Positions 52,701 through 62,216 of a stretch of 64,000 bases of DNA are shown here, one piece after another. This DNA comes from Eleginops maclovinus (taxonomy: Eukaryota > Chordata > Actinopteri > Perciformes > Eleginopidae). A program made the position numbers and the translations under genes. The notes beneath the pieces were generated by a model. It made no database searches. It saw only the letters and a list, made by a program, of their open reading frames with translations, and was not told the origin of the DNA. Each line of letters starts with the position of its first letter. The stretch's first letter is position 1. The stretch lies in contig NC_086358.1 of the NCBI RefSeq assembly GCF_036324505.1, positions 4,384,268 to 4,448,267 of the forward strand, in the 5' to 3' direction.

Positions 52701-55700
52701 ACCGCAACATCTGGGAAGATCCATCAGCGGGGACGCTCACTGTTGTGTTGTTCATACCACCACACCTGCGACAAGAGACTCTAATTCCCATCCATTACCA
52801 TCTTTTAATCTACTCTTTCATCTCCAGGCTCCTCTCTGTGATTGTATATGATTTGGTACGCCCATATATGGCTTTTTTCTCCAAGTCAGGTGATCATTTC
52901 CTCCCTGCTTTTCATTCACTCTCAGTCCTTGTCCTCCCGGGGCCAAACATATTAGCTCTATTGGCCACTTGAGGACTAGTGGAGGTGGAAAAGCATAGGA
53001 CAGAGGGGGAGGAAGAGGGGGAGGAGTGTCTGTGTGGAAATGCAATAAAAAGCAGAGGCGGCCCGAGTCCAGCGAACACGTATGTGCAGTCGGTCCGTGG
53101 GAGGGAGCAGAGTTTATTTGAACGCTGCAGACGGGTCTTGTTTAAACCCAGTCTAGTGAACTGTGCTTCAACTCCCTTATGTAACGTAGGAAAACAAGAC
53201 ACGCGGCTTCCAAAAACAGGGGAATGATTGTGGAGAGGAAAATGTCTCAAAGAGGGGGGGGGGGGGTGGATTTTGGCGGAGATAGAGCTGCACCTGTCCT
53301 GTTGGATTCATGCAGGCCAAAACACACTCGAGGCCTCATGAATGGTGTACAATCAAAGACAGCATGTTTTTGATTTTGAAATGTTTCATCCAGAATTGGG
53401 TCTTACAGCTCCTGAGTTTAGATGTTACATCAACACCTCAGAGACTCGATGAACAGCACAAGTTTAGAAATAATGCAACAGGTTCAATATATAGCTGCAT
53501 TTTTTTAAACGAGCGTTTTTGTTACCTAACGCAACCTTAGTTCTTCCATAACAGATCCAGGTGTGCTATGGGGTATTTTCTAAGCTATCAGGATTAAAAA
53601 ATATAGTTAATTTAAGTCACATGCTAGTCAAATTCCCACTGTCAAAGGGTCACCTCAAAGGCAACGAGGCATTTCACATTGAACAAACATTTATAGGCGT
53701 CTATATTACCTACAACGACGAGGGTAGTTAATGCTGGCAGTGCAACGGTTTTCTCCGTAACGAGAACACAATCGCTCCCCTCAAATTGTTGTGAACCAAC
53801 ATATGACAGGGAGAGAGTTCCATCTCTATGCCACAGTAGCTTTAGTAGCAATACACTCTCAAAACTCTATGCCCTTCCAATGTTTTATGAACTATATTCA
53901 CTTTCGGAACAGCAAACAGCCCGTTAACAACGCTCGGTTCACTGACAGAGAGGATAAAAACTGTAGGCGCGACATCCAGCTCCAACCACAGTGACACAGC
54001 ACTTCACTGGTGCTAGTGATGCTTAGCCTAACTGGGCTTTCACTTTACATTTCAATACAAAAAGGGCCAAAAATGCCCAGTGCCAGAATGGTGGAAGTCA
54101 TTTTCTCTCTAAAACCTGCTTTGAGAAACCCTTGCAGCTGCCAAGACATTTCCTTACAGCTTCAGAATGGAGATGTGCTGTAAGAAATAATGCTTTACAG
54201 ACTTTTAAACCCTAGAGACTGAAGAATGAACTTTTACAACAGTGTTTCATCATTTCACCTATTATGAAGTTAACGGCTGGAGAATTGACAACACATTTGC
54301 TGCTGAGTTGACACAGCGGTTGGCCGACCATTTCTGAAGATCTCTCCTGCAGTCCGAGGTTTTTTTTTGTTTACGAATGGACAATCTACATGCGTCAGTC
54401 CCCAGACTAAACAAATATGGATCCTAAATCTAACTAGAGCTGTCGCACACGAGAAAATAATGTACGTCAGGGAAGCTACGTTCCAGATAAGACGGGCTTC
54501 TAGACGTCCCTAAACAATAAACTATCTCAGGTCAGTTTGTGCTCGGTCAGAAACTGGCAACCACAAAACGCCATAGCTGCCCCTCCTTAAGGGAGATTAC
54601 AGCAACTCCAAAGGCCAAAGAACTATGCTATGGGAATAGGGACAAAGGAAGGAGACAATTAGGTCAAAAATGAAACACCTAACAACGTAACCTCGGTTCT
54701 GTGGTAACAGAGTGACGTGTTTGACTCTTACCCATTGTGAAACACCAAACAAAGGAACCAAACACTGCTCTAGTTAACTGTACGGTGGCTGGAGTCTGGC
54801 ATTAGGGTGAAAAGCAAAATAGGTGCTGCTGTTTTCACTACCTAGGCAATCGTCCTACCTTGTCAAACACTACGCCGCTTGAAAATGTACGCTCATGTCT
54901 CTCACAATTTCCAGGTGGTACAGTATGACGAAGATGCAGAGAGGTACAGCGGGGATGCTGAAAGTTAACAGAGCTGACAGCCATGAAACTAAAGTGTTAA
55001 AGTAAACACAGAAGAGAGGTGTTTGTAAAGAGTAATATCAAAATAAAAAAGGGCTCTTCAACACTTCTGTTTGGTTTTATTTAGGGCTGCATGATTTGAA
55101 AATAGCTATTTTGACTGATAATGGGAGTGATCACTTTGTTACATCATTTAAAAGATATTACAATACCGCTTTAAGGCCTGGACCTCTCTGCAGAAATACC
55201 TACTCCAAATTAGACTATTTTCCATGTTTAATTCCCTAAGTAAATTGTCCAGCCTTAGGTTTTATATTACTTTAAAAGCCGACCGACCTGTAGTGAACTG
55301 CCCCTTCATCTTCTGGAAAACGGGGGTCCTGCGCCGTGGCCTTGGCTCTGCGGGCGAGAGACTCGGAGGCGGCGCTGGAGAACATGGTGGAGACGTTCGG
55401 GACGTTCTCCAAGCCCACTCCGAAGGTGCTGACCAGCTTCTTCACAAAGTTCAGAGTGTGCGGAGTGATCTTGGCGTCGGACACGGCGCCGCTCTTCTCG
55501 AAGGCAACGGAGTAGCATTTAGCCAGACCCTGCTGGAGCTGCCTCAGCACCTGCAGAGAGGAGCGAGGTGGAGAAAGAGTGGGAAGAGTTATTGGGTTAA
55601 AAACATATGTATAATTATTTGGAATTCTAAATATAGCTGCAGAAAAACTAAATAGAAATGCTGCAACAGGAACAAAAGGTGCAGCGATGTCCTTACAGTA

Positions 55701-56713
55701 CCCAGAGAAAGGGAAGCAGGGAAGGTGATGATGGCTTTGCGGGCCCCTGTGAGCCCGGTGGAACGAAGCATAGAGCCTGCAGCTGCTGCCGAGTGCCCCA
55801 AACCATCACAGATAATCACACACACACTCACACACACTGACAAACTTCCGGCCCTAAATCCCTTTCCCCATCTCACGCGCTCACCGCCGCCATCCATCAC
55901 CTGTCTCAGCCTGCTCTCCTGCCGCCTCCTTCTCCCAGTCCTCCCCTCCACCCACAGAAAACAGATATTCTGCCGAGCGCGGCTCAAAGTGTTTGCAAGC
56001 AGGATCAAGCTCAGTTTGGATCATCGTGTCCGGCCTACATCCTACAAAATCAGAGGTGCATTTCCTCCGGATATCTGGAGACAACTCCCAGGAAGTTGCA
56101 GGTTTGACGCAACTTTAAAATCAAGGCTGAAGACTTTTTTTATTCCACTAAATCAATAATATTAATATTTGAAAAAGCACAGAATCTTATTTTTGGGTAT
56201 TCGCTATAATTACTTATTCTATTTAAAATTGTTTTATTTGTAGTTTCTTGGCTTTTTAATAATTGTTTTTAGATGTATTTGATGTAATGTTGTATTGTGT
56301 TTCTGTTGCACTTTATCTTTATGATTATAAAGTTGTCGTTTTTTTAAAGCACTCTGAATTGCGACGTGTTGAAATGTGCTACATTAAAAAAAATGAAGCA
56401 GATATCCAACTATTATAAACATTTTGAAAAAAATAAAATACAATTATCTACAATAAATCTAAATTAAAAAAGTACAATAAGGGGAGGACAAATGCCTTTG
56501 AACAATAAAGATCTGCACAGTATATAATAATTTAGAGTGTAGAGTTGCCCTTTTAACATAGGTATCAATGTGCAAAATACACTAACATCAACACAATCAG
56601 CAGGGGAAGGGAAAGGGTGATTCAAGTTGACTTACACAAAAAGGGATTTGAGAAAAAACAAACCAATAAATAATGAATCTTTTATCTGGAATGTAAAGAA
56701 CAGATTCTGCCAT

Positions 56714-56755
<42 letters not shown>

Positions 56756-59700
56756 TCTGAGAACGGGAGATGGAGAGGACCTATGCACAGTCAGGTAAGC
56801 ACCACACCTCCAATCCAACAGATGTGTCGGCCCACCTCAGAGACACCGGGGTCGTCTGGTTCACCAGGTGGCGTGACACACCTACACACACACGCTCCTG
56901 CTTTCACACTTACACACAGACGCATAAAAAGTCTCACAACCTGCTGTATTAATTTCTCACCATATGAAAACACACACGTTGTCAGACACACACACACGTT
57001 GTCAGACACACACACACACACATAAAAAGGAAACAGCAGCTCTGTTCTTCTCACCTCCTCGTGCCAGTTCTCCCTGAACCACACCATCTGGTCCACGATG
57101 CCCTCCAGGGAGGAGAGCAGGGTGGGGTGGAGCTCGCGCTGCATGTGCATGATGCGGCTGCAGCGCCACATGGGAGCCGTGGCACGGATCGGCCCCGGGT
57201 CCGAGGCCCCCGAGTGAGGCTGGGCCCCCACTGAACTGGGCTGCTGCTGTCCGGATGAATCTGGGGAGGAAGAGGAGATGAGGATGAGCGGTGGAGGAAG
57301 AGATTGAGGGTCTGAGGACAGAGGGGGTAGTTTGCAGTGAACCTTTAAATGTGACGTTGCCCTATGTGAATAAAATAGTTTCTGATGTTCAGATCGGTAA
57401 AGAGTCAACACTGTTAGCTTACCGCTTTTGTAGCGCTCCCTCTGCTCGATCTTGAGCGTCAGGTAGAGGGTGCGGATGGGGAAGTAGACAGCCTGCGGGT
57501 ACACTCGTCCCACCTAGCAGATAAAAGAGGGTCACAGATTACATTTCAAAGACTCCCCTCAGGACCACAAAGGGGGGAGAGAGAGACAGGGAGAGAGGGA
57601 GATACAGTGTGTGCATGTGCGAGAGATCATACCGATACAGCCAGAGAGCTCTGCTGGAACACAGGGAGTGTTTGAAGCTCCGAAGTCAGGGGAGTTAGCG
57701 GAGTTAAAAACACGCCATGGCTGAATTACAATGTGACTGATGATGAAATCACCCTGAAGACTTTTAAGAGAAGTCACTGACAGCGGTGGAAGGCTTAACG
57801 GTTGAAGTCGGGGACGATAAAAGATTTAAAGTTTTGCAACACATTGCGAAATCGACCCTCTCCATCTCGGTGGAGGAGGATCCTTTGATAGGTGACGCAG
57901 CAGGTGGGTGCAGGGTGGTGAGTGATCTACATAAACCTGACGTGGGTCACAGTGCATCGAGATGGCAGGATTAGTTAGCAGCATGGCATTTTGCACCACA
58001 TCCATAAAGAAATTTCTATGTTTCAAAATGTTTGTTGATATGGTCTGAACGGCTGTTTAAATGGCATTAGGTAAGGAATAAGGTTTATATATACAGCTAA
58101 TTTAACTCATTTCGGTTTTTAATTAGTGCTTTTTAGTTAAAGGGGCCCTATTATGCTTTCCCTTTTCCTGTAGTGTGTTCTACAGGTTTTAGTGCATGTA
58201 AATGGTCTGCAAAGGCTAAAATCTCCATCTTTCCACACACGTGGCCTGCCTGAAACGCCTCCATTGGACTGATTTGTCTACTTCCGTAACATGATGACAT
58301 AACACTCACACAGCACTGCACATGATAGGGTTAAGAGGCGGGACATCTGTAAGCCGCTGTCCAATCACAACAGAGTCAATCAGATAAACTAAACCAGCTA
58401 GACTGGGCTCTGGTTTCAGAGGGTGAAAAGAGGTGCTGCAGCAGAGGCAGTATGAGAAAAGTAAAGAGCTTTTTCAACATTAAACATGGAGACGTGTCGG
58501 AGTAGAGTCAACACATCCAGCAGTAGCTCTGAACAGATTCCCAGATGCTTTATGTGGCTGCAAATACCTACTTCTTCTAAACCTGTCACCAACTGACATT
58601 CTAATTCATAAGAGGGCGACCACTGCGACACGTCGCCCACAGACACTGTAAAGGAATCACCTCTTGAATACGAGAGGTAGACTCAACTCGACACTGATAT
58701 ATTTGTGTGTGTGACATTTGGCTATCTCTGTGACTGCACAAAGCAGACGCCTTAAGGAGGAACATGAGCTGTGACAAGATCCCTAAAATTCAACAGAGGC
58801 GAGACCAGAGATATGTTCTAAAACTATAAGCAGAGGTAACAAGGCTCGAGCAAAAGCTTATTATATTTACATGATCTAATAGAGGGCATGTGTATAGAAC
58901 TGTGTGAAAGTATAATCGTTCTTAATGCTTACTCTAAGTCTCACATCCAAGAAAATGCTTGTGGGAGTGGCATGTCATCCCATTTATCTTCCAATTTCAA
59001 CCCTGTTGCTCTCTGATAAAGGCTAAACTGGCATAAAATAATACAAATGTGGGCTTTTCTGACTATTAACATATCTTTTTGACATGATACACCATATTGT
59101 AGGGATGTCAAATGTTATCAAAACTCAGAAATGATGAGTGAAATGACAAGACAAACAAATAAAAGCTGATGTTATTTCCTGTCATTCTAGCCTGGTTTTA
59201 AGCCTGTGAGGACCGAACCACACGGTCTCTCAGGTTTTGTGGCAGGCTGAAGTTACAAAGCTACTTGATCCCTCTGTACGCCTGCAGGGAAGAAAAGAGA
59301 TACCTCCACATTTCAACAACAAAACTGAGCTCAATACGACTTAAAGTGGGTTCGAGGTTGGATGGTGGTGATGGTGGTGGATAGAGAGAAAGAGAAGCCG
59401 CTTTCTTCATATTTCCGCCTCAGGCCAAATGGATTTTTGGAAGCTGTAATCTTCCTCTGACATCCATCTCAGGTCAGATTCTCAAACTGCACATATCCAA
59501 GATCTCGGCAGCTCTTAATTTTTTTCCCCAAAGAGCCTCATCTTCCTCAAAACCACATAACTCAGGACGGTTCATGGAGAGTCAGCAGGGAGACGGAGGG
59601 TATTAACTCTGCTGAAAGAGGCTGCTGCTCTAGTAGGAATAAGCCCGGGCAGAGTGGAGATGATGAACTCCATCTAGGAAAACACTTTCTATGTCTTAGT

Positions 59701-62216
59701 GGGGGTTAATGCAGCTGTGGAGCACCTTCAGCCACCAGCAAATGGTTTAACCCTTAAATAAACCACCCACATAAATATTTAGGAAGATTAAACAATTGCT
59801 ATTGTCTACATAACACCCATACAACACTGTTATTACACCCCTATTACACTGTTAGCCTATTTTTGTGGCACAGCTTCTAGTAGAAAAAGCAAGCTCATAA
59901 AAAATATTGTTACGAGCTCCTCCTGCAAATTTGTAAGAATATATAAGCTACTCGTAACTGTTAGGTGAATATACGGACACTTGCACACCCTAACATATCA
60001 TGCACTCCTTTCTATCCATAATATTTTAGATGTTGCATATTAAGTCATTTCAGTTCATTAGTGCTGAAAAACCGACATATTTAAAGCAGAAACAGTCTAA
60101 AAGGTTGCAGGACCAGAGTGAGGGATAACTGGGAGTTCTAAGTGGAAGCCAACAGCAGCATTCAAGATGAAAGAGGAAGGGAGGCAGAGAGGAAGAGGAG
60201 GAACCAGAGATCAACCCGCTAATGGGAAGATAAGAAATGTCATATTTTGGCACGGCTGAAGGGGGGAGAGGGTGAGGGGGTAGACAGCGAGAGAGGACGG
60301 GGGAGTGCTGAGATACAACGTTAACTTCTGATTCATCTCCCCGCCTGCCCCCGGGCGCTCTTCTTCTCACCTTCATCAATATTTCAACATACGTTTTTTA
60401 AACATCCCGCCGCCATAGAGAAACTCTGAATAATTCAGGGGGGGTGGGGGGGGGGGGCAGAGACAAAGCCTGCCGTGCATTGAGATGTGGTTTACCCTTA
60501 AGATGGAAAAAGAGATGAAGGAGGAAGAAAGAGGAGTCAACCTTTTAGCCTCAACTCATTAGAGGGTGACGAGGAAGACCAAAGGAAGGACGGGTTCTTT
60601 ATAGAGGGGGAAATCTCTACAGTCACCCATTGACATTCATTCATAAATATGCAGAAAGGTTCTGGTTATCTAACCCAGCTGTGACAAAGAGGTCACCAAG
60701 CCTTGTCACAACCATATGTCCTAGTTAGATGTTGGATGAAACACCAAAGATTAATAGCTTATATAAAAATCCAAGATAAAACAGGAATTTCTGGATGTTT
60801 GACCGTTTGTATTTATTTCAATGCAATTAACTTATCCAACAATCAGTGTGATGCTTCCTCTTTATCTGAATGCTCAAATGTGAAGATGATTCCTTAATAA
60901 ATCATGACAGACTTCAGATCCAAACCATCTTTTTATCAGACTTATTGATTGCGTGATATGGGGGATAAATGTGATAATGACGTCAAATATCATACTGGTG
61001 ATGTCACTAGTGGGAAAATAGAGAGATGTATGTTCTATTTGTGTTTTCCTGCTGCTTTTCTACAACAAATTGCTTACTGAATCAAAAAAAGAGGGTTTTT
61101 TTCCATATTCCAACCAAACAAATTAGACACAAAAACAATCATTTAAAGAAAAAAATCAAAATCCATTTTTTACTCTTTCAAATGAAGTGTGTTGATCTTC
61201 AGTTTGATGGCCTTGCAATGGAAATTGCGATGTGATTGCAGTGAAAAATGGCAAAAAATGCGATGGAAAATGCAGTCAACAGATCCTCCCCTCCCTCTCT
61301 TTCCATACAAAACCACCAGTGAGCAGGTGAACACAACCAGGTTCAACAACCACCAGCTCTGCCCCAAGCTCCAGTGCACGCCCACCCCCAATAATGAGAG
61401 AAAAATGTGAGAATAACAAAACAAAACACCGTGCATTTGGCTCCTACAGTGTTTCTCTACGCCCCACATCCACCTCCTACTGTACATTTCACACTTCTTC
61501 TCTTCACCTTCCTCCTCCCCCTTCTCTCTCATCCTCCCCACTATATCCCTGCTCTGCTGAGGGGACGGCTGTTTGCTTTAGCGCACTACTCTTTGAAGAT
61601 CACCCTCTTCAAATTGTGCGGAAATAATACTCCATTAAGCAAAGCAAATTAGTCCTGGGTTTAATTACCAGCTCTGTTCCCGCAGTGCGGCTGTGTACGG
61701 TATTAACTTTATAATCATTTCTAGAACAAATAATTTAAAAACCAATTCACCGGGGGGACTGATGGAAACCAATAAATCCCTGTGAAAGGGACAGTGGGAG
61801 AATCTGAACGCTTAATTTGGTAAATAGGGAGCAGGGGAGAGGCCACTTTGGCGTGAAAGCGGTTAATTTATCTTGATTAGAAAGACGTGCATGGGCACTA
61901 ATGCACAGCCAGATGTGATGCCCATCATTAATTGAAAAAGCAACAAAGGAAGAGAAAGGGGAAGATGACTTTACGAAGCTGTGTTTCCATTGAGTTGAAA
62001 ACCAAGAGCGTTTTGGCCTGGAGATTTATACATGTGATTTTGTGAAAGCCTCACCTGGCTGATTAAGTTGAGCAGAGGTTTTCCTTCCGATCCCACCAGG
62101 CAGGTCAGGAGCTGCGGGATCCACGCCAGCCACTGGATGGGTGGGACACCGATGCAGTATTTGTCCACAGCGTCCGCCAGGGTGTTCTTGTCGTCGAAGC
62201 TGAGCAGCCACAACAC
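40418..62216 (-). CDS. trrap: trrap, C-terminal ten coding exons (gene enters from the right edge)
   Basis: TRRAP is the giant PIKK-family scaffold of the SAGA and TIP60/NuA4 histone acetyltransferase complexes; it acts in the nucleus and binds activators such as MYC and E2F (family knowledge). Joined minus-strand exons: 62216-62055, 57513-57423, 57260-57055, 55550-55288, 48759-48534, 48294-48077, 47410-47226, 46594-46391, 42347-42153 and 40702-40418. Every junction is GT-AG and phases agree, apart from one extra base in the fourth exon. They give about 677 residues of a protein of roughly 3,850. The order is end of the FAT region, PI3K-like pseudokinase, then FATC ending [13 protein letters not shown] lacks kinase catalytic residues, and I see no kinase DFG or HRD-like motif here. 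Earlier exons lie beyond 64000. Recognition rests on many invariant stretches such as [18 protein letters not shown] and [16 protein letters not shown]. Confidence 0.97.
40703..42152 (-). other. trrap: trrap last intron, 1.45 kb
   Basis: AT-rich low-complexity sequence at 40.86-41.17 kb, then ordinary sequence. No repeat family or ORF is recognised. Confidence 0.8.
42153..42347 (-). CDS. trrap: trrap exon (PI3K-like domain, C-lobe)
   Basis: This 195-bp exon is phase 0 at both ends and encodes 65 residues, including [40 protein letters not shown] and [10 protein letters not shown]. The acceptor is CTGTTTTCAG and the donor GTACTT. No single long open frame marks it, because other frames interrupt the span, but the phase and sequence fit precisely between the neighbouring exons. 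Confidence 0.95.
43980..44950. repeat. Degraded copy of 45.55-46.78 kb, including a ruined trrap exon
   Basis: Blocks in the same order as 45.55-46.78 kb recur here with many small gaps and substitutions. Examples are ATAAAGACAAACCTTACC against ATAAAAGACAAACCCTTACA, the shared GCCTGCAGACA, ACACAATCACTATAAGACTT against ACACAATCATCTTTAATAAT, and GTCAGAGGATTTGGCAGTCG against GTCAGAGGATTTTGGCAGTC. The copy is shorter (about 0.95 against 1.2 kb). The exon equivalent (about 44.62-44.77 kb) is out of frame and has lost a block of about 50 bp. The noise continues into the first bases of the adjoining Tc1 fragment. Confidence 0.8.
44905..45582 (+). mobile_element. Tc1-like transposon, 3' part with long terminal repeat
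   Basis: The 3' half of the transposase is followed by a non-coding end of about 170 bp that finishes TACTTTTTTGCCCCACTGTA, the typical terminus of one fish Tc1 group next to a TA target. The 5' half is missing. Confidence 0.85.
44947..45402 (+). pseudogene. Tc1-like transposase, C-terminal half
   Basis: A 151-codon open frame carries the DDE nuclease motifs [20 protein letters not shown] (second catalytic Asp) and [20 protein letters not shown] (the Glu of DD34E). Full Tc1 transposases are about 340 residues. The N-terminal DNA-binding helices and the first catalytic Asp are absent, so it cannot act alone. It lies in a trrap intron, antisense to the gene. Confidence 0.88.
45864..45912. repeat. 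TG-rich imperfect microsatellite
   Basis: Interrupted TG units with GATG breaks. Confidence 0.8.
46391..46594 (-). CDS. trrap: trrap exon (PI3K-like domain, catalytic-loop equivalent)
   Basis: This 204-bp exon is phase 0 at both ends and encodes [20 protein letters not shown], then [20 protein letters not shown] and ending NPEMLQIAQ. The acceptor is CTACTCCAG and the donor GTAGGA. It spans the part where active PIKKs carry catalytic-loop residues; none are recognisable here, as expected for the TRRAP pseudokinase. A degraded second copy of this exon lies about 1.8 kb downstream in the gene's direction, at roughly 44.62-44.77 kb. Confidence 0.96.
46595..47225 (-). other. trrap: trrap intron, 631 bp
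   Basis: Ordinary AT-rich intron with a short (ATCA)n tract at 46801-46825. About 46.60-46.78 kb is the source counterpart of the right part of the degraded copy at 44.78-44.93 kb. Confidence 0.8.
46801..46825. repeat. (ATCA)n microsatellite
   Basis: Six ATCA units in a trrap intron. Confidence 0.95.
47226..47410 (-). CDS. trrap: trrap exon (PI3K-like domain)
   Basis: This 185-bp exon completes a split Val codon and encodes [20 protein letters not shown], then [20 protein letters not shown] and the ending [10 protein letters not shown]. The acceptor is CTCCCTCAG and the donor GTACCC. It joins in phase 0 to [10 protein letters not shown] of the next exon. Confidence 0.96.
47411..48076 (-). 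other. trrap: trrap intron, 666 bp
   Basis: Ordinary intron; purine-rich on the plus strand next to the acceptor at 47410 (about 47411-47490). Nothing else is recognised. Confidence 0.8.
48077..48294 (-). CDS. trrap: trrap exon (PI3K-like domain, N-lobe)
   Basis: This 218-bp exon encodes [20 protein letters not shown], then [20 protein letters not shown] and [14 protein letters not shown]. The acceptor is CTCTCCAG and the donor GTACGA. In active PIKKs this region carries the glycine-rich loop and nucleotide-binding lysine. TRRAP uses the fold as a scaffold (family knowledge). The upstream intron is only 239 bp and almost entirely pyrimidine in the transcript. Confidence 0.96.
48295..48533 (-). 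other. trrap: trrap short intron, mostly polypyrimidine in the transcript
   Basis: This 239-bp intron is a run of GGA/GAA/AGA triplets on the plus strand from about 48311 to 48490, so it is C/T-only over most of its length in the transcript. Such a tract forms an extended polypyrimidine region before the acceptor at 48294. Confidence 0.9.
48311..48490. repeat. Polypurine GGA/GAA tract within a trrap intron
   Basis: Almost uninterrupted purines on the plus strand, with a pure GAA core at about 48434-48476. It yields artefactual Glu-rich and Leu-rich frames. Confidence 0.93.
48534..48759 (-). CDS. trrap: trrap exon (FAT to PI3K-like transition)
   Basis: This 226-bp exon starts with two bases completing Asp, then encodes [20 protein letters not shown] and continues to [10 protein letters not shown], whose last Arg codon is split. 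The acceptor is CATTCCAG and the donor GTAAGG. It includes the conserved [16 protein letters not shown] and [13 protein letters not shown] stretches. It enters the region homologous to the N-lobe side of PIKK kinases. Confidence 0.96.
50795..51395. mobile_element. Non-autonomous hAT-like element, 601 bp
   Basis: It starts CAGGGGTGTCAAACATGCGG and ends GAGTTGGCGCCCCTG, so the termini are inverted repeats. Flanks are GTCTATAG (50787-50794) and GTCTGTAG (51396-51403), an 8-bp duplication with one mismatch. The interior contains CGGCCCG/CCGGCCTG blocks typical of a widespread vertebrate hAT MITE and no transposase. Confidence 0.85.
51540..51650 (+). mobile_element. MITE fragment, same family as 39.2 kb
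   Basis: TTTAGCCTTTGCAGACCATTTACATGCAC, given here in part, and AAACCCCAAAAAGCATTATA repeat the right-hand part of the 39.2 kb element. Confidence 0.65.
53510..54860. repeat. Probable diverged dispersed repeats
   Basis: Two related blocks, CGCAACCTTAGTTCTTCCAT near 53.53 kb and CGTAACCTCGGTTCTGTGGT near 54.69 kb, flank GACATCCAGCTCCAACCACA near 53.98 kb. I associate this combination with a fish dispersed element; limits and class are not established. Confidence 0.3.
55288..55550 (-). CDS. trrap: trrap exon with a 1-bp frame break
   Basis: This 263-bp exon encodes [20 protein letters not shown] and onward to a conserved stretch around [19 protein letters not shown]. The acceptor ends CTCTGCAG and the donor is GTCGGT. 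After AQDP the expected codons are found only one frame over, because a run of five C (minus strand; 55322-55326) stands where four would keep frame. As written, the frame meets a TGA two codons into the next exon. The shifted frame and the splice phase of the next exon agree, so the exon limits are sound and the extra base is the anomaly. A sequencing or assembly homopolymer error is the simplest reading. Confidence 0.92.
55960..56390 (+). mobile_element. LINE 3'-end remnant (L2/CR1-like)
   Basis: A short reading frame ends [20 protein letters not shown] then [12 protein letters not shown], like the last residues of fish L2/CR1-type reverse transcriptases. It is followed by an AT-rich tail with AAAGCACTCTGAATTGCGAC and TTGAAATGTGCTACATTAAA, a signature common in teleost repeat 3' ends. 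It lies antisense in a trrap intron. Confidence 0.55.
56717..56753. repeat. (TG)n microsatellite
   Basis: About 18 TG units in a trrap intron. Confidence 0.96.
56971..57022. repeat. 20-bp tandem duplication merging into (CA)n
   Basis: CACACACGTTGTCAGACACA occurs twice in exact tandem (56971-57010) and runs into a CA tract. In the transcript it becomes a UG-rich tract starting about 30 bases after the donor at 57054. Confidence 0.95.
57055..57260 (-). CDS. trrap: trrap exon (end of FAT region, with a variable S/Q/P linker)
   Basis: This 206-bp exon completes a split Asp codon and then encodes [19 protein letters not shown], a low-complexity linker, before the conserved [20 protein letters not shown] and the ending FRENWHEE. 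The acceptor is preceded by CTCTTCCTCCCCAG and the donor is GTGAGA. As I recall mammalian TRRAP, RYKS runs almost directly into [10 protein letters not shown], so the linker is probably a lineage-variable insertion. Tandem CAG triplets near the exon start could serve as alternative acceptors. Confidence 0.93.
57423..57513 (-). CDS. trrap: trrap exon (FAT region)
   Basis: This 91-bp exon encodes [20 protein letters not shown] followed by [10 protein letters not shown], plus one base of a split codon. The acceptor ends CTGCTAG and the donor is GTAAGC. It joins in phase to the preceding NLISQ codons and to the next exon across a 162-bp intron. The motif is highly conserved in vertebrate TRRAP. 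Confidence 0.96.
57514..62054 (-). other. trrap: trrap intron, 4.5 kb
   Basis: It holds a TTAA-flanked MITE copy near 58.14-58.56 kb and a G-run (60438-60457). An AT-motif-rich island near 61.79-61.97 kb resembles conserved noncoding DNA. I see no coding sequence. Confidence 0.8.
58141..58560 (-). mobile_element. MITE copy, TTAA-flanked, in a trrap intron
   Basis: Begins AGGGGCCCTATTATGCTTTC directly after TTAA (58137-58140). The order GGTCTGCAAAGGCTAAAAT, GCGGGACATCTGTAAGC, GGGTGAAAAGAGGTGCTGCA and AAAGAGCTTTTTCAACATTA is the reverse of the 39.2 kb copy. The far end is diverged or lost. Confidence 0.7.
62055..62216 (-). CDS. trrap: trrap exon (FAT region), first in window
   Basis: This 162-bp exon is phase 0 at both ends and encodes 54 residues running from [20 protein letters not shown] to LLNLISQ. 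The acceptor reads CTGTAG on the minus strand and the donor GTGAGG. It belongs to the helical-repeat FAT region just before the [16 protein letters not shown] stretch of the next exon. The leading GTG is an internal valine codon, not a start. I see no further upstream exon between 62217 and 64000. Confidence 0.95.

Larger units (their letters stand above)
48760..55287 (-). other. trrap: trrap intron, 6.5 kb
   Basis: This is the largest intron in the window. It holds a 601-bp hAT element (50795-51395), a MITE fragment (about 51.54-51.65 kb) and probable diverged repeats at 53.5-54.8 kb. Homopolymer runs of C16 (50011-50026) and G13 (53254-53266) also occur. I see no exon in it. Confidence 0.8.
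55551..57054 (-). other. trrap: trrap intron, 1.5 kb
   Basis: It holds a LINE 3' remnant on the plus strand (about 55.96-56.39 kb), a TG microsatellite (56717-56753) and a CA/20-mer tandem tract (56971-57022) close to the 5' splice site. Nothing else coding is visible. Confidence 0.8.

Noticed and set aside
52413..52791. 103- and 121-codon minus-strand frames in a trrap intron
   Set aside because: Overlapping frames without known motifs; no splice signals linking them to trrap.
55725..56159. 144-codon plus-strand frame as a host gene
   Set aside because: Only its last part resembles a protein, and that part looks like a LINE reverse-transcriptase C-terminus followed by a repeat tail.
56971..57022. 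Possible CRISPR-like repeats
   Set aside because: Only two directly adjacent 20-mers without spacers, in a eukaryotic intron.
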